Source: Stutzerimonas stutzeri
Lineage (GTDB): Bacteria > Pseudomonadota > Gammaproteobacteria > Pseudomonadales > Pseudomonadaceae
Assembly (NCBI RefSeq): GCF_024448985.1
Contig: NZ_JAMOII010000008.1
Span: 62,001-126,000 of the forward strand
Reading direction: 5' to 3'
DNA length: 64,000 bases
Positions 43,270-53,139 of the stretch are shown here, in pieces. The first letter of the stretch is position 1; every line of letters begins with the position of its first letter. Position numbers and translations under genes: made by a program. The notes under the pieces are model-generated. The model was given only the letters and a program-made list of their open reading frames with translations. It was not told the origin of the DNA and ran no database searches.

Positions 43270-44736
43270 ATGAACCACGACGATTTCAATATCAAGCGGA
43301 TCGATACCAGCCTGCACAACGCCGACCTTGCGCCCTTGTCCCCCGCGAAGCGCAAATGGGGCTGGTTCGAAATTTTCAACGTCTGGTCCAACGATATCCA
43401 GAGCCTGTTCGGCTACACCCTAGCTGCCACCCTGTTCATCAGCTATGGCCTGAACGGCTGGGCGGTGCTTGCAGGAATCGTACTGGCGGGGTTCATCGTC
43501 ATGGGGTTGGTGCAGTTGACCGGCAAACCCAGCGTCAAGTACGGCATCCCCTTCCCGGTCATGGCCCGCGCCAGCATGGGCGTGCGCGGGGCGAACTTCC
43601 CTGCGGTAGTACGCGGCATCGTGGCGATCTTCTGGTACGGCGTGCAGACCTACTTCGCCTCCACGGCGGTAGCGCTGTTGATCCGCACGCTGTTCGGTCC
43701 TGGCTCGGATGCGACGCTGCTGGGCCTGACCTTCATCGATTGGATGGCCTACGTGATCGTCTGCGTATTCCAGGTGGCGTTATTCGTGCGCGGCGTAGAT
43801 TGGGTCACACGATTCCTCAACTGGGCCGGCCCGCTGGTCTATCTGGTGATGATCGCGATGATGATCGCCATCTGCTACAAGGCCGGGCCGGGTCTCATCG
43901 GCGCGCTTGGCAGCATTTTCAGCGGCACCGGCAGCTATACCGGCGGCCCCATCGCCGCATTTGCTGCGGTGGTCGGCACCATGGTGGCCTACTTCGCGGC
44001 CGTGGTGATCAATTACGGGGACTTTGCCCGCTTCGTAAAGAACGAGCGGCAGATGCGCATCGGCAATTTCCTGGGGCTTCCGGTGAGCCTTGCAATCTTC
44101 TCCATGATCGCTTTGGTGATTACGGCCGGCACCGTAGTAGTGTTCGGCGAGACGCTGACTAACCCGACCGATATCGTCGCGCGGATCGATAATGTCGGCC
44201 TGACCCTGATCGCTGCGCTGACCTTCTTCGTCGCAACGGTGGGCATCAACCTGGTCGCCAACTTCATCCCCCCGGCCTACGACATCGCCAACCTGTCACC
44301 GGCCCGTATCAGTGCCCGTACCGGCGGATTCATCACCGCAACCATCGCCTTCTTCATCGGCGCACTCTGGGTATCCTTCATCAGCGCCGTAGGCATCGCC
44401 GCATTTGTCGACACGCTGGGCGCGGTGCTGGCGCCGCTGTACGGCATCCTCGTCGCCGACTACTACCTGATCCGCCGTCAGCAATTGAACGTGCAGGAGC
44501 TGTTCTCGGCGGAACCAGGTTCGACCTACTACTTCAGCGCAGGCTGGAATCGCAAGGCGATCATCGCCTTCGGCATCAGCTCGCTGTTCTCGGTCGCATC
44601 GGTATGGACGCCCGGCCTGGAAAGCCTGTCGGGCTTCGCCTGGTTGCTCGGCGCGCTATTTGGTGGAGTCGTGCATTACCTGCTGATGCGTAAACACCCG
44701 GTGGCTTCAGGTGTAGCACCCGCTGCGACGCCGTAA
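43270..44736 (+). CDS. NCS1 family nucleobase/allantoin-type cation symporter (488 aa)
   Basis: About 12 membrane helices with NCS1 signatures: WGWFEIFNVWSNDIQSLFGY, GIPFPVMARASMGVRGANFP, NYGDFARFVKNERQM and the C-terminal IRRQQLNVQEL. Members import cytosine, uracil, allantoin, hydantoins or thiamine precursors; substrate cannot be read here. ATG at 43270 (MNHDDFNIKR) chosen; an ATG at 43162 in frame would add 36 residues without family support. Its place between ureC and ureE suggests a nitrogenous substrate whose breakdown yields urea, such as allantoin or a purine; this is inference. Confidence 0.88.
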   Translation: MNHDDFNIKRIDTSLHNADLAPLSPAKRKWGWFEIFNVWSNDIQSLFGYTLAATLFISYGLNGWAVLAGIVLAGFIVMGLVQLTGKPSVKYGIPFPVMARASMGVRGANFPAVVRGIVAIFWYGVQTYFASTAVALLIRTLFGPGSDATLLGLTFIDWMAYVIVCVFQVALFVRGVDWVTRFLNWAGPLVYLVMIAMMIAICYKAGPGLIGALGSIFSGTGSYTGGPIAAFAAVVGTMVAYFAAVVINYGDFARFVKNERQMRIGNFLGLPVSLAIFSMIALVITAGTVVVFGETLTNPTDIVARIDNVGLTLIAALTFFVATVGINLVANFIPPAYDIANLSPARISARTGGFITATIAFFIGALWVSFISAVGIAAFVDTLGAVLAPLYGILVADYYLIRRQQLNVQELFSAEPGSTYYFSAGWNRKAIIAFGISSLFSVASVWTPGLESLSGFAWLLGALFGGVVHYLLMRKHPVASGVAPAATP

Positions 44737-45010
44737 AGGGAGCGGGTCCGAACGGATCGGTCAGAAAGGATCGGTTCGTTCGATTTTGCAACGCCCGCGA
44801 ACAGCTGATTCGCTAAGCGCATCGCCACACGGATCACCATTTTCGCAATCGGCACCACTGCGCCATCGCAACTGACGATCCTTACTGCCGGAACGGGCAG
44901 CGCACCAATGTAATGCGCGACGCTTTTCAGCGCACCACGACGACACAGATCGAGCCCCATTTTCAGGCACACCGGCCACTGCAGCCCGCACGACACGTCT
45001 ATGAGGAAGG
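44737..45010. other. Intergenic region between permease and ureE: no gene seen
   Basis: Non-coding as far as I can tell. It holds a short direct repeat (GGATCGGT twice, about 44755-44776) and an imperfect GCGCACCAATGTAATGCGC palindrome at about 44900-44918 that could be a weak NtrC-like site for the ureE promoter just downstream. A minus-strand frame crosses it but has no recognisable product. Confidence 0.5.
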
Positions 45011-45027
45011 TTGGCAAGGGCCTTGCT
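45011..45027 (+). promoter_or_regulatory. Candidate sigma-54 promoter of ureEFG
   Basis: TTGGCAAGGGCCTTGCTC has GG at 45013-14 and GC at 45025-26, exactly 10 bases apart, with TTGGCA and TTGC matching the -24/-12 elements. Transcription would start about 20-25 bases before the ureE ATG at 45060. Confidence 0.65.
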
Positions 45028-45059
45028 CTGCTTGCGTCATCACACAAGCGGAACTGCCC

Positions 45060-45560
45060 ATGCTGGTCATTCATCAACGCACCACCCCACAGGCCAAAGG
45101 CGACGCCGAGCTGGAACTGAGCTACGAGGCGCGCAGCAAGTCGCGCCTGCGCTGCTTTACCACCGATGGCGAGGAAGTTGGGCTGTTTCTCGAACGCGGC
45201 CAGCCGCCACTGCATGACGGTGAATGCTTGCAGGCCCAGGACGGCCGCATCGTCATCGTGCGCGCCCGCGCCGAACAGCTGCTCCACGTAACCTGCTCCA
45301 GCAGCTTCGAACTGACCCGGGCTGCCTACCACCTGGGCAATCGCCATGTAGCCCTACAAGTCGGAGATGGCTGGCTGCGCTTGCTCGACGACTACGTGCT
45401 CAAGGACATGCTGCTGCAACTGGGCGCCAACGTCGAACCCATCGAAGCGCCCTTCCAGCCGGAACACGGCGCCTACGGCGGCGGTCACCACCACTCCCAC
45501 GCCGGCGAAGCCGAATTCAGCTACGCGCCGAGGCTGCACCAGTTCGGCGCGCGCCGGTGA
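45060..45560 (+). CDS. ureE: Urease accessory protein UreE (nickel chaperone, 166 aa)
   Basis: Dimeric nickel metallochaperone that supplies UreG. MLVIHQRTTP start, then LRCFTTDGEEVGLFLERGQP, AYHLGNRHVALQVGDGWL with the Ni-site His, and a moderately His-rich tail GGGHHHSHAGE near residue 145. The ATG at 45060 is the family start; in-frame upstream codons lie before the sigma-54 element. Overlaps ureF by 4 bases. Confidence 0.95.
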   Translation: MLVIHQRTTPQAKGDAELELSYEARSKSRLRCFTTDGEEVGLFLERGQPPLHDGECLQAQDGRIVIVRARAEQLLHVTCSSSFELTRAAYHLGNRHVALQVGDGWLRLLDDYVLKDMLLQLGANVEPIEAPFQPEHGAYGGGHHHSHAGEAEFSYAPRLHQFGARR

Positions 45561-46234
45561 ATCCGGCTGCGTTCGCGCTGCTGCGGCTGGCCAGTCCCCA
45601 GCTGCCTATTGGCAGCTACAGCTATTCGCAGGGCCTGGAAATGGCGGTGGAGCAAGGGTTGGTACAGGACGAGACCAGTGCCCGGCGCTGGCTCGGCGAC
45701 CAGTTGCTGCTCAATCTGGCGCGCTTCGAAATGCCGCTGCTGCTGGCCCATTGCGAGGCAGCCGCCGCCGAAGACTGGTTCGAACTGGAGCGCCTGGCCG
45801 CACGTAATCGTGCCAGCCGCGAAACGCGAGAGCTGCGCCTGGAAAGCAGGCAGATGGGCTATTCACTCAAGCAATTGCTGAGCAACCTGCCAGAACTGGA
45901 CGACCCCGCCCGCGCTCTGTTTGCACGCATTGAAGAACCCGGCCTCGCCCTCGGCTGGGCGCTGGCTGCGCGCGCTTGGGCCATCTCGCCCGACGATGCA
46001 CTCAGCGCCTGGCTTTGGGGCTGGCTGGAAAACCAGCTGGCCGTGCTGATGAAAACCTTGCCGCTGGGCCAACAGGCTGCCCAACGGCTGACGTCCGAAC
46101 TGCTGCCGACGCTGGAGCAGGCCCAGCGTGCCGCGAGCGAGATCGATCCCAAGCACTGGGGCAGCGCCCCCTTTGGCCTGGCACTGACTTGTATGGCCCA
46201 TGAGCGCCAGTACAGCCGGCTGTTCCGCTCATGA
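45557..46234 (+). CDS. ureF: Urease accessory protein UreF (225 aa)
   Basis: Part of the UreDFG GTPase complex, regulating Ure[20 protein letters not shown] is the conserved N-terminal motif, [16 protein letters not shown] the conserved C-terminus. GTG start at 45557 overlaps the ureE stop (GTGA); the normal family length supports this. All-helical fold, cytosolic. Confidence 0.95.
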   Translation: MNPAAFALLRLASPQLPIGSYSYSQGLEMAVEQGLVQDETSARRWLGDQLLLNLARFEMPLLLAHCEAAAAEDWFELERLAARNRASRETRELRLESRQMGYSLKQLLSNLPELDDPARALFARIEEPGLALGWALAARAWAISPDDALSAWLWGWLENQLAVLMKTLPLGQQAAQRLTSELLPTLEQAQRAASEIDPKHWGSAPFGLALTCMAHERQYSRLFRS

Positions 46235-46293
46235 ACGCAGCCGGCAGCGCCACATACGCAACCACACTCATTACCGCAACAGAGGACATCACC

Positions 46294-46908
46294 ATGAACG
46301 CCCAACCCCTGCGTGTCGGCATTGGCGGCCCAGTCGGCTCCGGCAAGACCGCGCTGACCCTCGCCCTGTGCCTGGCCCTGCGCGAGCGCTACAACCTGGC
46401 CGTGGTCACCAACGATATCTATACCCAAGAAGACGCCCAGTTCCTGGTACGAAACGAGGCCCTGGCGCCCGAGCGCATCATCGGTGTGGAAACAGGCGGC
46501 TGCCCGCACACGGCGATCCGTGAGGACGCCTCGATCAATCTGGAAGCCGTCGATCAGCTCAACCGGCGCTTTCCAGGGCTGGACTTGATCCTTGTCGAAT
46601 CCGGCGGCGACAACCTGTCCGCCACCTTCAGTCCCGAGCTGTCCGACCTGACTATCTATGTGATCGACGTCTCGGCCGGCGACAAGCTGCCGCGCAAGGG
46701 CGGGCCGGGCATCTGCAAGTCCGACCTGCTGGTAATCAACAAGGTCGATCTGGCGCCGATGGTCGGTGCCTCGCTGGAGGTCATGGACCGCGACACCCGC
46801 AAGATGCGCGGCGACAAGCCCTTCGTCTTCAGCAACCAGAAGGTCGGCCAGGGTCTCGACGAGATCATCGCCTTCATCGAGAAACAAGGAATGCTCAACG
46901 CCGCCTGA
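46294..46908 (+). CDS. ureG: Urease accessory GTPase UreG (204 aa)
   Basis: SIMIBI GTPase that couples GTP hydrolysis to nickel insertion. P-loop [10 protein letters not shown] is residues 11-20, [13 protein letters not shown] follows, the metal motif [15 protein letters not shown] has the Cys-Pro-His nickel site, [15 protein letters not shown] and NKVDLAP (guanine) are present. An in-frame ATG at 46231 overlapping the ureF stop would add 21 residues without family match; GAGG before 46294 supports the shorter form. Confidence 0.97.
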   Translation: MNAQPLRVGIGGPVGSGKTALTLALCLALRERYNLAVVTNDIYTQEDAQFLVRNEALAPERIIGVETGGCPHTAIREDASINLEAVDQLNRRFPGLDLILVESGGDNLSATFSPELSDLTIYVIDVSAGDKLPRKGGPGICKSDLLVINKVDLAPMVGASLEVMDRDTRKMRGDKPFVFSNQKVGQGLDEIIAFIEKQGMLNAA

Positions 46909-47022
46909 GCGAAACCATTCCTATAGGAGCGAGGGGGACCCCGAGTCCTTGCCCGCGAAACCGCAAACCGCAACCGACCTTCACGAATCCTGACCGCTCT
47001 AGAAAAACCAAAGGGACACCGC

Positions 47023-47598
47023 ATGAACCTACACAGAAACTTCTTCCTCGCTTCCGCCCTGCTGCTCATCCCAGCATTGGCCTTTGCCCATCCCGGCCAT
47101 GACCATGCCGGGGTGATGTCCGGCATCGCTCACCCGATCCTGGGTCTCGATCACCTGCTGGCCATGCTAGCCGTCGGCCTGTGGGCTTCGCAGCAGCAGG
47201 GCAATGCACGTCTGGCTCTCCCACTGACCTTCGTCGCCACCATGCTCGTCGGCGGCCTGCTCGGCTTCGCCGGCATTGAGCTGCCACTCATGGAAACCGG
47301 TATCGCCGGATCGGTCCTGGCGCTCGGCCTGCTGGTAGCGCTGGCGGTACGTCCGCCGCTGCCGCTGGCGGCCGGTCTGACCGCACTGTTCGCGATCAGC
47401 CACGGCATGGCCCACGGCCTGGAACTGCCGGAGCTGGCGAGCCCATGGGGTTATGCGGCCGGATTCATCGTCGCCACGGCGGCCCTGCATGCTGCCGGTT
47501 ACGCCGTCGCACGCAGCCTGCCGCAAGCCGCCGCGCCGCTGGTGCGTATCGCCGGCGCCGCCTCGGCACTGGCCGGCGCCTGGCTGCTGGCCGGCTGA
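47023..47598 (+). CDS. HupE/UreJ family nickel/cobalt-type membrane protein (191 aa)
   Basis: A signal peptide (cleaved near ALAFA) is followed by HPGHDHAGVMSGIAHPILGL and about six membrane helices. The HPGHDH and HPxxGxDHL motifs define HupE/UreJ, thought to be nickel permeases linked to urease or hydrogenase operons. Its place after ureG supports nickel supply for urease. Transport has not been shown here. Confidence 0.9.
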   Translation: MNLHRNFFLASALLLIPALAFAHPGHDHAGVMSGIAHPILGLDHLLAMLAVGLWASQQQGNARLALPLTFVATMLVGGLLGFAGIELPLMETGIAGSVLALGLLVALAVRPPLPLAAGLTALFAISHGMAHGLELPELASPWGYAAGFIVATAALHAAGYAVARSLPQAAAPLVRIAGAASALAGAWLLAG

Positions 47599-47668
47599 GT
47601 AAGGGCAAATCAACCTCTAGCCTTCGCACCACGAGCGTGCAGAGCTCCGCTCCGTCGCATCCCCACCG

Positions 47669-47738
47669 CCCCGTTTTCGCACCATACCGACGCGCCGCGC
47701 TTGTACGGCGCATGGTCGAAAACGGGGGCAAAGCCCCC
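47669..47738. other. Two overlapping hairpins after hupE, before the urt promoter
   Basis: A long stem pairs CCCCGTTTTCGCACCAT (47669-47685) with ATGGTCGAAAACGGGG (47712-47727), one bulge. A second stem GGGGGC AAA GCCCCC (47724-47738) shares the GGGG of the first, so the two exclude each other. Probably the 3' end of the ureEFG-hupE transcript; no strong T tract follows. Confidence 0.5.
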
Positions 47739-47760
47739 ATTTAGAGCGCTCCCGGAAGAA

Positions 47761-47777
47761 TTGGCACGGATGCTGCG
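47761..47777 (+). promoter_or_regulatory. Candidate sigma-54 promoter of urtABCDE
   Basis: TTGGCACGGATGCTGCG has GG (47763-64) and GC (47775-76) exactly 10 bases apart and a full TTGGCACG -24 element; the -12 is CTGC in place of TTGC. A possible NtrC half-site pair GCACCACGAGCGTGC lies upstream at 47626-47640. urtA starts 67 bases downstream. Confidence 0.6.
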
Positions 47778-47842
47778 ATAGAGCTTCACGTCCCCAAGGA
47801 CCAACCCACAGTTGCGCATGGACAGCCAAGGAGCCGCCCACC

Positions 47843-49111
47843 ATGAAACGCCGTCCTCTACTGAATTCCACCCTTGCCGCCAGTGCCCTGATGCTCAGCG
47901 GCCTGTTCCCCTTCACCCTGCAGGCCGCCGAGACCATTAAGGTCGGCATCCTGCATTCGCTGTCCGGCACCATGGCCATTTCGGAGACGTCGCTGAAAGA
48001 CATGGCGCTGATGACCATCGACGAGATCAATGCCAAGGGCGGCGTGCTCGGCAAGCAACTCGAGCCGGTGGTCGTCGATCCGGCTTCCAACTGGCCGCTG
48101 TTCGCCGAGAAAGGCCGTCAGCTGCTGACTCAAGACAAGGTCGCGGTGACCTTCGGTTGCTGGACCTCGGTGTCGCGCAAATCCGTGCTGCCAGTCTATG
48201 AAGAGCTCAACGGCCTGCTGTTCTACCCCGTCCAGTACGAAGGCGAAGAGCTGTCACCCAACGTCTTCTATACCGGCGCAGCGCCCAACCAGCAGGCCAT
48301 CCCGGCGGTCGAGTACCTGATGAGCGAAGACGGCGGCAGCGCCGAGCGCTTCTTCCTGCTCGGCACCGACTACGTCTACCCACGTACCACCAACAAGATC
48401 CTGCGCGCGTTCCTGATCAGCAAGGGCGTGCCGGAATCCAGCATCGAGGAGGTCTACACTCCCTTCGGTCACAGCGATTACCAGACCATCGTCGCCAACA
48501 TCAAGAAGTTCTCCGTCGGCGGCAAGACCGCCGTGGTGTCGACCATCAACGGCGACTCCAACGTGCCCTTCTACAAGGAGCTGGCCAACCAGGGCCTGGA
48601 CGCCACCGAGGTGCCGGTGGTGGCCTTCTCCGTGGGTGAAGAAGAGCTGCGCGGCATCGACACCAAGCCGCTGGTGGGCCACCTGGCCGCCTGGAACTAC
48701 TTCCAGTCGGTGGAAAACCCGGTCAACACCGAGTTCGTCAGCAAATGGAAGGCCTACGCCAAGGCCAAGAACCTGCCGGGCGCTGACAAGGCGGTGACCA
48801 ACGATCCGATGGAAGCCACCTACGTGGGCATCCACATGTGGGCGCAAGCGGTGGAGAAAGCCGGCACAACCGATGTTGGCAAAGTGCGCGATGCACTGGC
48901 TGGCCAGACCTTCGATGCACCGAGCGGCTACACCCTGACCATGGACGAAAAGAACCACCACTTGCACAAGCCGGTAATGATCGGCGAAGTCCAGGACGAC
49001 GGGCAGTTCTCGGTGGTCTGGGAAACCGAAAGCCCACTCCGTGCACAACCGTGGAGTCCTTATATCCCAGGCAACGACGCGAAGCCGGATTACGCGGTGA
49101 AGTCGAACTGA
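47843..49111 (+). CDS. urtA: Urea ABC transporter substrate-binding protein UrtA (422 aa)
   Basis: Periplasmic binding protein for urea or short-chain amides. Signal peptide MKRRPLLNSTLAASALMLSG with cleavage near LQAAE; mature part begins TIKVGILHSLSGTMAISE, the amide/urea-binding branch of the Leu/Ile/Val family. TFGCWTSVSRKSVLPVYEEL and LLFYPVQYEGEE are UrtA-type motifs. Length typical (about 420). GGAG upstream. First gene of urtABCDE. Confidence 0.96.
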   Translation: MKRRPLLNSTLAASALMLSGLFPFTLQAAETIKVGILHSLSGTMAISETSLKDMALMTIDEINAKGGVLGKQLEPVVVDPASNWPLFAEKGRQLLTQDKVAVTFGCWTSVSRKSVLPVYEELNGLLFYPVQYEGEELSPNVFYTGAAPNQQAIPAVEYLMSEDGGSAERFFLLGTDYVYPRTTNKILRAFLISKGVPESSIEEVYTPFGHSDYQTIVANIKKFSVGGKTAVVSTINGDSNVPFYKELANQGLDATEVPVVAFSVGEEELRGIDTKPLVGHLAAWNYFQSVENPVNTEFVSKWKAYAKAKNLPGADKAVTNDPMEATYVGIHMWAQAVEKAGTTDVGKVRDALAGQTFDAPSGYTLTMDEKNHHLHKPVMIGEVQDDGQFSVVWETESPLRAQPWSPYIPGNDAKPDYAVKSN

Positions 49112-49130
49112 TTTCGTCTCTGTAGCCATC

Positions 49131-49265
49131 GTAGGGTGGGTCGAGCGGCGTTCCGCTTCAGCCCACCGCTACCTGACGACGCATTGAAGCAAGACGTTTT
49201 CGCCCGGTCATTGGTGGGCTTCAGCCCACCGAAGGAGGCCGTGGTGGGCTGAAGCCCACCCTACG
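49131..49265. repeat. REP cluster (GGTGGGCTTCAGCCCACC type) between urtA and urtB
   Basis: Three related palindromes: GTAGGGTGGGTCG...CAGCCCACCG, GGTGGGCTTCAGCCCACC, and GGTGGGCTGAAGCCCACCCT. This is a second REP family, different from that at 38 kb, within the urt operon. Confidence 0.8.
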
Positions 49266-49315
49266 GAAGCCTCCTGAACCTCGGCGACTTTGCCGCTTTT
49301 CCAGAGGTAACTGCC

Positions 49316-50881
49316 TTGTACCGACTTTTCCTCCTGCTCCTGCCCCTGCTTGCCCTGCCCTGGACGGCTCAGGCCGGAGACTCAGCCGACTACGCCAGCG
49401 CCAGCCCGGCGCAGCAGGCGAAACTGCTGGAACGCTGGGCCATCTCGCCAGTCCCTGAGCGCCTGCCGCTGATCGAAGCGCTGCGCGCCAATCGCGTCGC
49501 CATCGATAAGAACAAGTCGCCCTTCATCGAAGAGAACGGTGACTACCGCGCCCTCGAAGGCGATGCCAAACCGGTCGGCACGCCGAAGAAGCTGCGTTTG
49601 AATAACCGCCTGCGCGGCTTGCTCAATACCGCGCTGGCCAGCCATCAGCTGTTCTCCGACGCCCCGTTGCAACGCCTCAGCGCTGCCAAGCGCCTGCAGC
49701 GCAGCGGCCAGCCGGAACAGCTGCCGCTCCTGCAACAGCGGCTCGAAGCCGAAGATGATCCGGCCGTACGCGAAGCCCTCACACTGGCTCTGGCCAACCT
49801 CCAGCTGAGCGCTGAGGACTCCGCTGTGCGCCTGGCCGCCGTCCGCCTGCTGGGCGAAACCGGTGCGCCGCTGGCGCGGGTACGCCTGGAGAACTTACTG
49901 GCCGACGAAGCGGAAACCGACGCGGATGTGCGCAAGGCCGCCGAGACCAGCCTGGTCCAGGTCAAACGCAAGCTGCTGATCGGCGAACTGCTCGGCCAGG
50001 CCTTCAGCGGTTTGTCGCTAGGCTCGATCCTGCTGCTCGCCGCGCTGGGCCTGGCCATCACCTTCGGCCTGTTGGGCGTAATCAACATGGCCCACGGCGA
50101 GATGCTGATGCTCGGCGCCTACGCGACCTACATGGTGCAGGTGCTGATGGCGCGGCTGGCGCCGGATGCCCTGGCGTTCTATCCACTTGTCGCGCTGCCG
50201 GTAGCCTTCTTTGTCACCGCTGCCGTCGGTATGGCACTGGAACGCACCGTGATCCGACACCTTTATGGCCGACCGCTGGAAACCCTGCTGGCGACCTGGG
50301 GCATCAGCCTGATCCTGATCCAGCTGGTGCGCGTGCTGTTCGGCGCGCAAAACGTGGAAGTCGCCAACCCAGGCTGGCTGTCAGGCGGGTTACAGGTGTT
50401 GCCGAACCTGGTTTTGCCCTACAACCGCATGGTGATCATCGGCTTTGCGCTGTTCGTGGTGCTGCTGACCTGGCTGCTGCTGAACAAGACCCGCCTGGGC
50501 CTGAACGTGCGTGCTGTGACCCAGAACCGCAACATGGCCGCCTGCTGCGGCGTGCCGACTGGGCGCATCGACATGATGGCTTTCGGGCTCGGTTCGGGGA
50601 TTGCCGGGTTGGGTGGCGTGGCGCTGAGTCAGATAGGCAACGTCGGCCCGGACCTGGGCCAGGGCTACATCATCGATTCGTTCCTGGTGGTGGTGCTCGG
50701 TGGTGTTGGCCAGCTGGCCGGCAGCATCTTCGCCGCCTTCGGCCTGGGCATCGCCAACAAGATCCTCGAACCGCAGATCGGCGCGGTGCTGGGCAAGATC
50801 CTCATCCTTGCGCTGATCATCCTGTTCATCCAGAAGCGCCCGCAGGGGCTGTTCGCGCTGAAAGGGAGGGTGATCGATTGA
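49316..50881 (+). CDS. urtB: Urea ABC transporter permease UrtB (521 aa)
   Basis: Inner-membrane permease with a long N-terminal periplasmic extension typical of UrtB. A signal-like MYRLFLLLLPLLALPWTAQA is followed by a roughly 200-residue helical, HEAT-like region, then the LivH-type domain from about residue 225 (LGSILLLAALGLAITFGLLG) with ERTVIRHLYGRPLETLLATW and AVTQNRNMAACCGV. TTG start at 49316 has AGAGG 8 bases before and gives the complete signal peptide. Confidence 0.94.
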   Translation: MYRLFLLLLPLLALPWTAQAGDSADYASASPAQQAKLLERWAISPVPERLPLIEALRANRVAIDKNKSPFIEENGDYRALEGDAKPVGTPKKLRLNNRLRGLLNTALASHQLFSDAPLQRLSAAKRLQRSGQPEQLPLLQQRLEAEDDPAVREALTLALANLQLSAEDSAVRLAAVRLLGETGAPLARVRLENLLADEAETDADVRKAAETSLVQVKRKLLIGELLGQAFSGLSLGSILLLAALGLAITFGLLGVINMAHGEMLMLGAYATYMVQVLMARLAPDALAFYPLVALPVAFFVTAAVGMALERTVIRHLYGRPLETLLATWGISLILIQLVRVLFGAQNVEVANPGWLSGGLQVLPNLVLPYNRMVIIGFALFVVLLTWLLLNKTRLGLNVRAVTQNRNMAACCGVPTGRIDMMAFGLGSGIAGLGGVALSQIGNVGPDLGQGYIIDSFLVVVLGGVGQLAGSIFAAFGLGIANKILEPQIGAVLGKILILALIILFIQKRPQGLFALKGRVID

Positions 50882-50913
50882 TGCCGCCATCGCCCCACCG
50901 CCTGCCGCATCGC

Positions 50914-51076
50914 CGTAGGAGCGAGCTTGCTCGCGAACCGAGCTACGCGCCGAATTGCGGGACGATCCTACGCAGGGTTGTCGCGCAAGATTTCCGCTGC
51001 GTTGCGCCACGCCTTTCATGCGTAACGGCTTACGTTCAGATACCAACCCTTTGTTCGCGAGCAAGCTCGCTCCTAC
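50914..51076. repeat. Inverted REP pair (GTAGGAGCGAGCTTGCTCGCGAAC type) between urtB and urtC
   Basis: GTAGGAGCGAGCTTGCTCGC opens the region and its complement GCGAGCAAGCTCGCTCCTAC closes it, about 160 bases apart, each itself palindromic. This is a common pseudomonad REP type, a third family in this window. Confidence 0.85.
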
Positions 51077-51089
51077 AGGAGAGCTGCGC

Positions 51090-52165
51090 ATGAACCAGCC
51101 ACTCACGCTCACCGCCGCGCAGAAAGCCGGCCCAACACTCACCGCCGTCGCCCTCGGCGTGGTACTCGCCATTCTGCTGGCCATGCCGCTGCTGCACCTG
51201 CTTCCGGCGGACAATGCCTTCCACGTCTCGGCCTACACCCTGACGCTGGTCGGCAAGATCCTCTGCTACGCCATCGTCGCCCTGGCGCTGGATTTGGTCT
51301 GGGGTTACGCGGGACTGTTGTCCCTCGGCCACGGACTGTTCTTCGCGCTTGGCGGTTACGCCATGGGCATGTACCTGATGCGAGAAAGCGCTGGCGACGG
51401 GCTGCCCGCGTTCATGAACTTCCTCGCCTGGACCGAGTTGCCCTGGTATTGGTACGGCACCTCGAGCTTTCTCTGGGCGATGTGCCTGGTGGTACTGGTG
51501 CCAGGTTTGCTGGCGTTCGTCTTCGGCTTTTTTGCCTTCCGCTCGCGAATCAAAGGCGTGTACTTCTCGATCATGACCCAGGCGCTGACCTTCGCCGGCA
51601 TGCTGTTGTTCTTTCGTAACGAGACAGGCTTCGGCGGCAACAACGGTTTCACCGGTTTTACTCGCATCCTCGGCTTTGACATCACAGCGCCGGCAACCCG
51701 TGCGGCGTTGTTCCTCGCAACCGTGTTGCTGCTGACCGGCAGCCTGCTGCTGGGTTGGCAACTCGCTCGCAGCAAGTTCGGCCGAGTGCTGACCGCGCTA
51801 CGCGACGCGGAGAACCGCCTGATGTTCTGCGGCTACGATCCACGCGGCTACAAGCTGTTCATCTGGACGTTATCAGCGGTGCTCTGTGGTCTGGCCGGGG
51901 CGCTCTACGTGCCGCAGGTCGGCATCATCAACCCCAGCGAAATGGCGCCGACGCAATCCATCGAGGCCGCCGTCTGGGTTGCCCTCGGCGGTCGCGGCAC
52001 GCTGATCGGGCCGCTGCTCGGCGCCGGCATCGTCAACGGCATGAAGAGCTGGTTCACCGTGGCCTTCCCTGAGTACTGGCTGTTCGCCCTCGGTGCGCTG
52101 TTCATCGTTGTCACCCTGTACCTGCCCAAGGGAGTCATCGGCCTGCTGCGCAAGGAGAAACAGCA

Positions 52166-52169
<4 letters not shown>
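51090..52169 (+). CDS. urtC: Urea ABC transporter permease UrtC (359 aa)
   Basis: LivM-type inner-membrane permease, about 9-10 helices. LVWGYAGLLSLGHGLFFALG is the conserved family segment, and GRVLTALRDAENRLMFCGYD is the cytoplasmic coupling loop. ATG at 51090 with AGGAGA 7 bases before; an upstream open frame of 45 codons lies in the REP element and is not coding. Stop overlaps urtD by 4 bases. Confidence 0.96.
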
Positions 52170-52978
<809 letters not shown>

Positions 52979-53139
52979 GCGACTCAACGGGAGGTGATCC
53001 CGGCGTCGTTCACCCTCCAAGGTCGCATCAAGGTGGATGGATAGAGCGTCCGCCGAACGTAGGGTGGATAACGCCGCAGGCTTACCACCGAAAACGGCGA
53101 AGCCTTTTCCATGCGTAATGACGAAACAAGGACATCGAC

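Noticed and set aside
44676-45347. 223-codon minus-strand frame across the permease end and ureE
   Set aside because: It overlaps ureE and the 3' end of the permease antisense and has no recognisable domain; GC-rich DNA often leaves such antisense frames open.
50955-51089. Upstream extension of urtC
   Set aside because: The added 45 codons lie in an inverted REP pair; the ATG at 51090 has a good Shine-Dalgarno and gives the family length.
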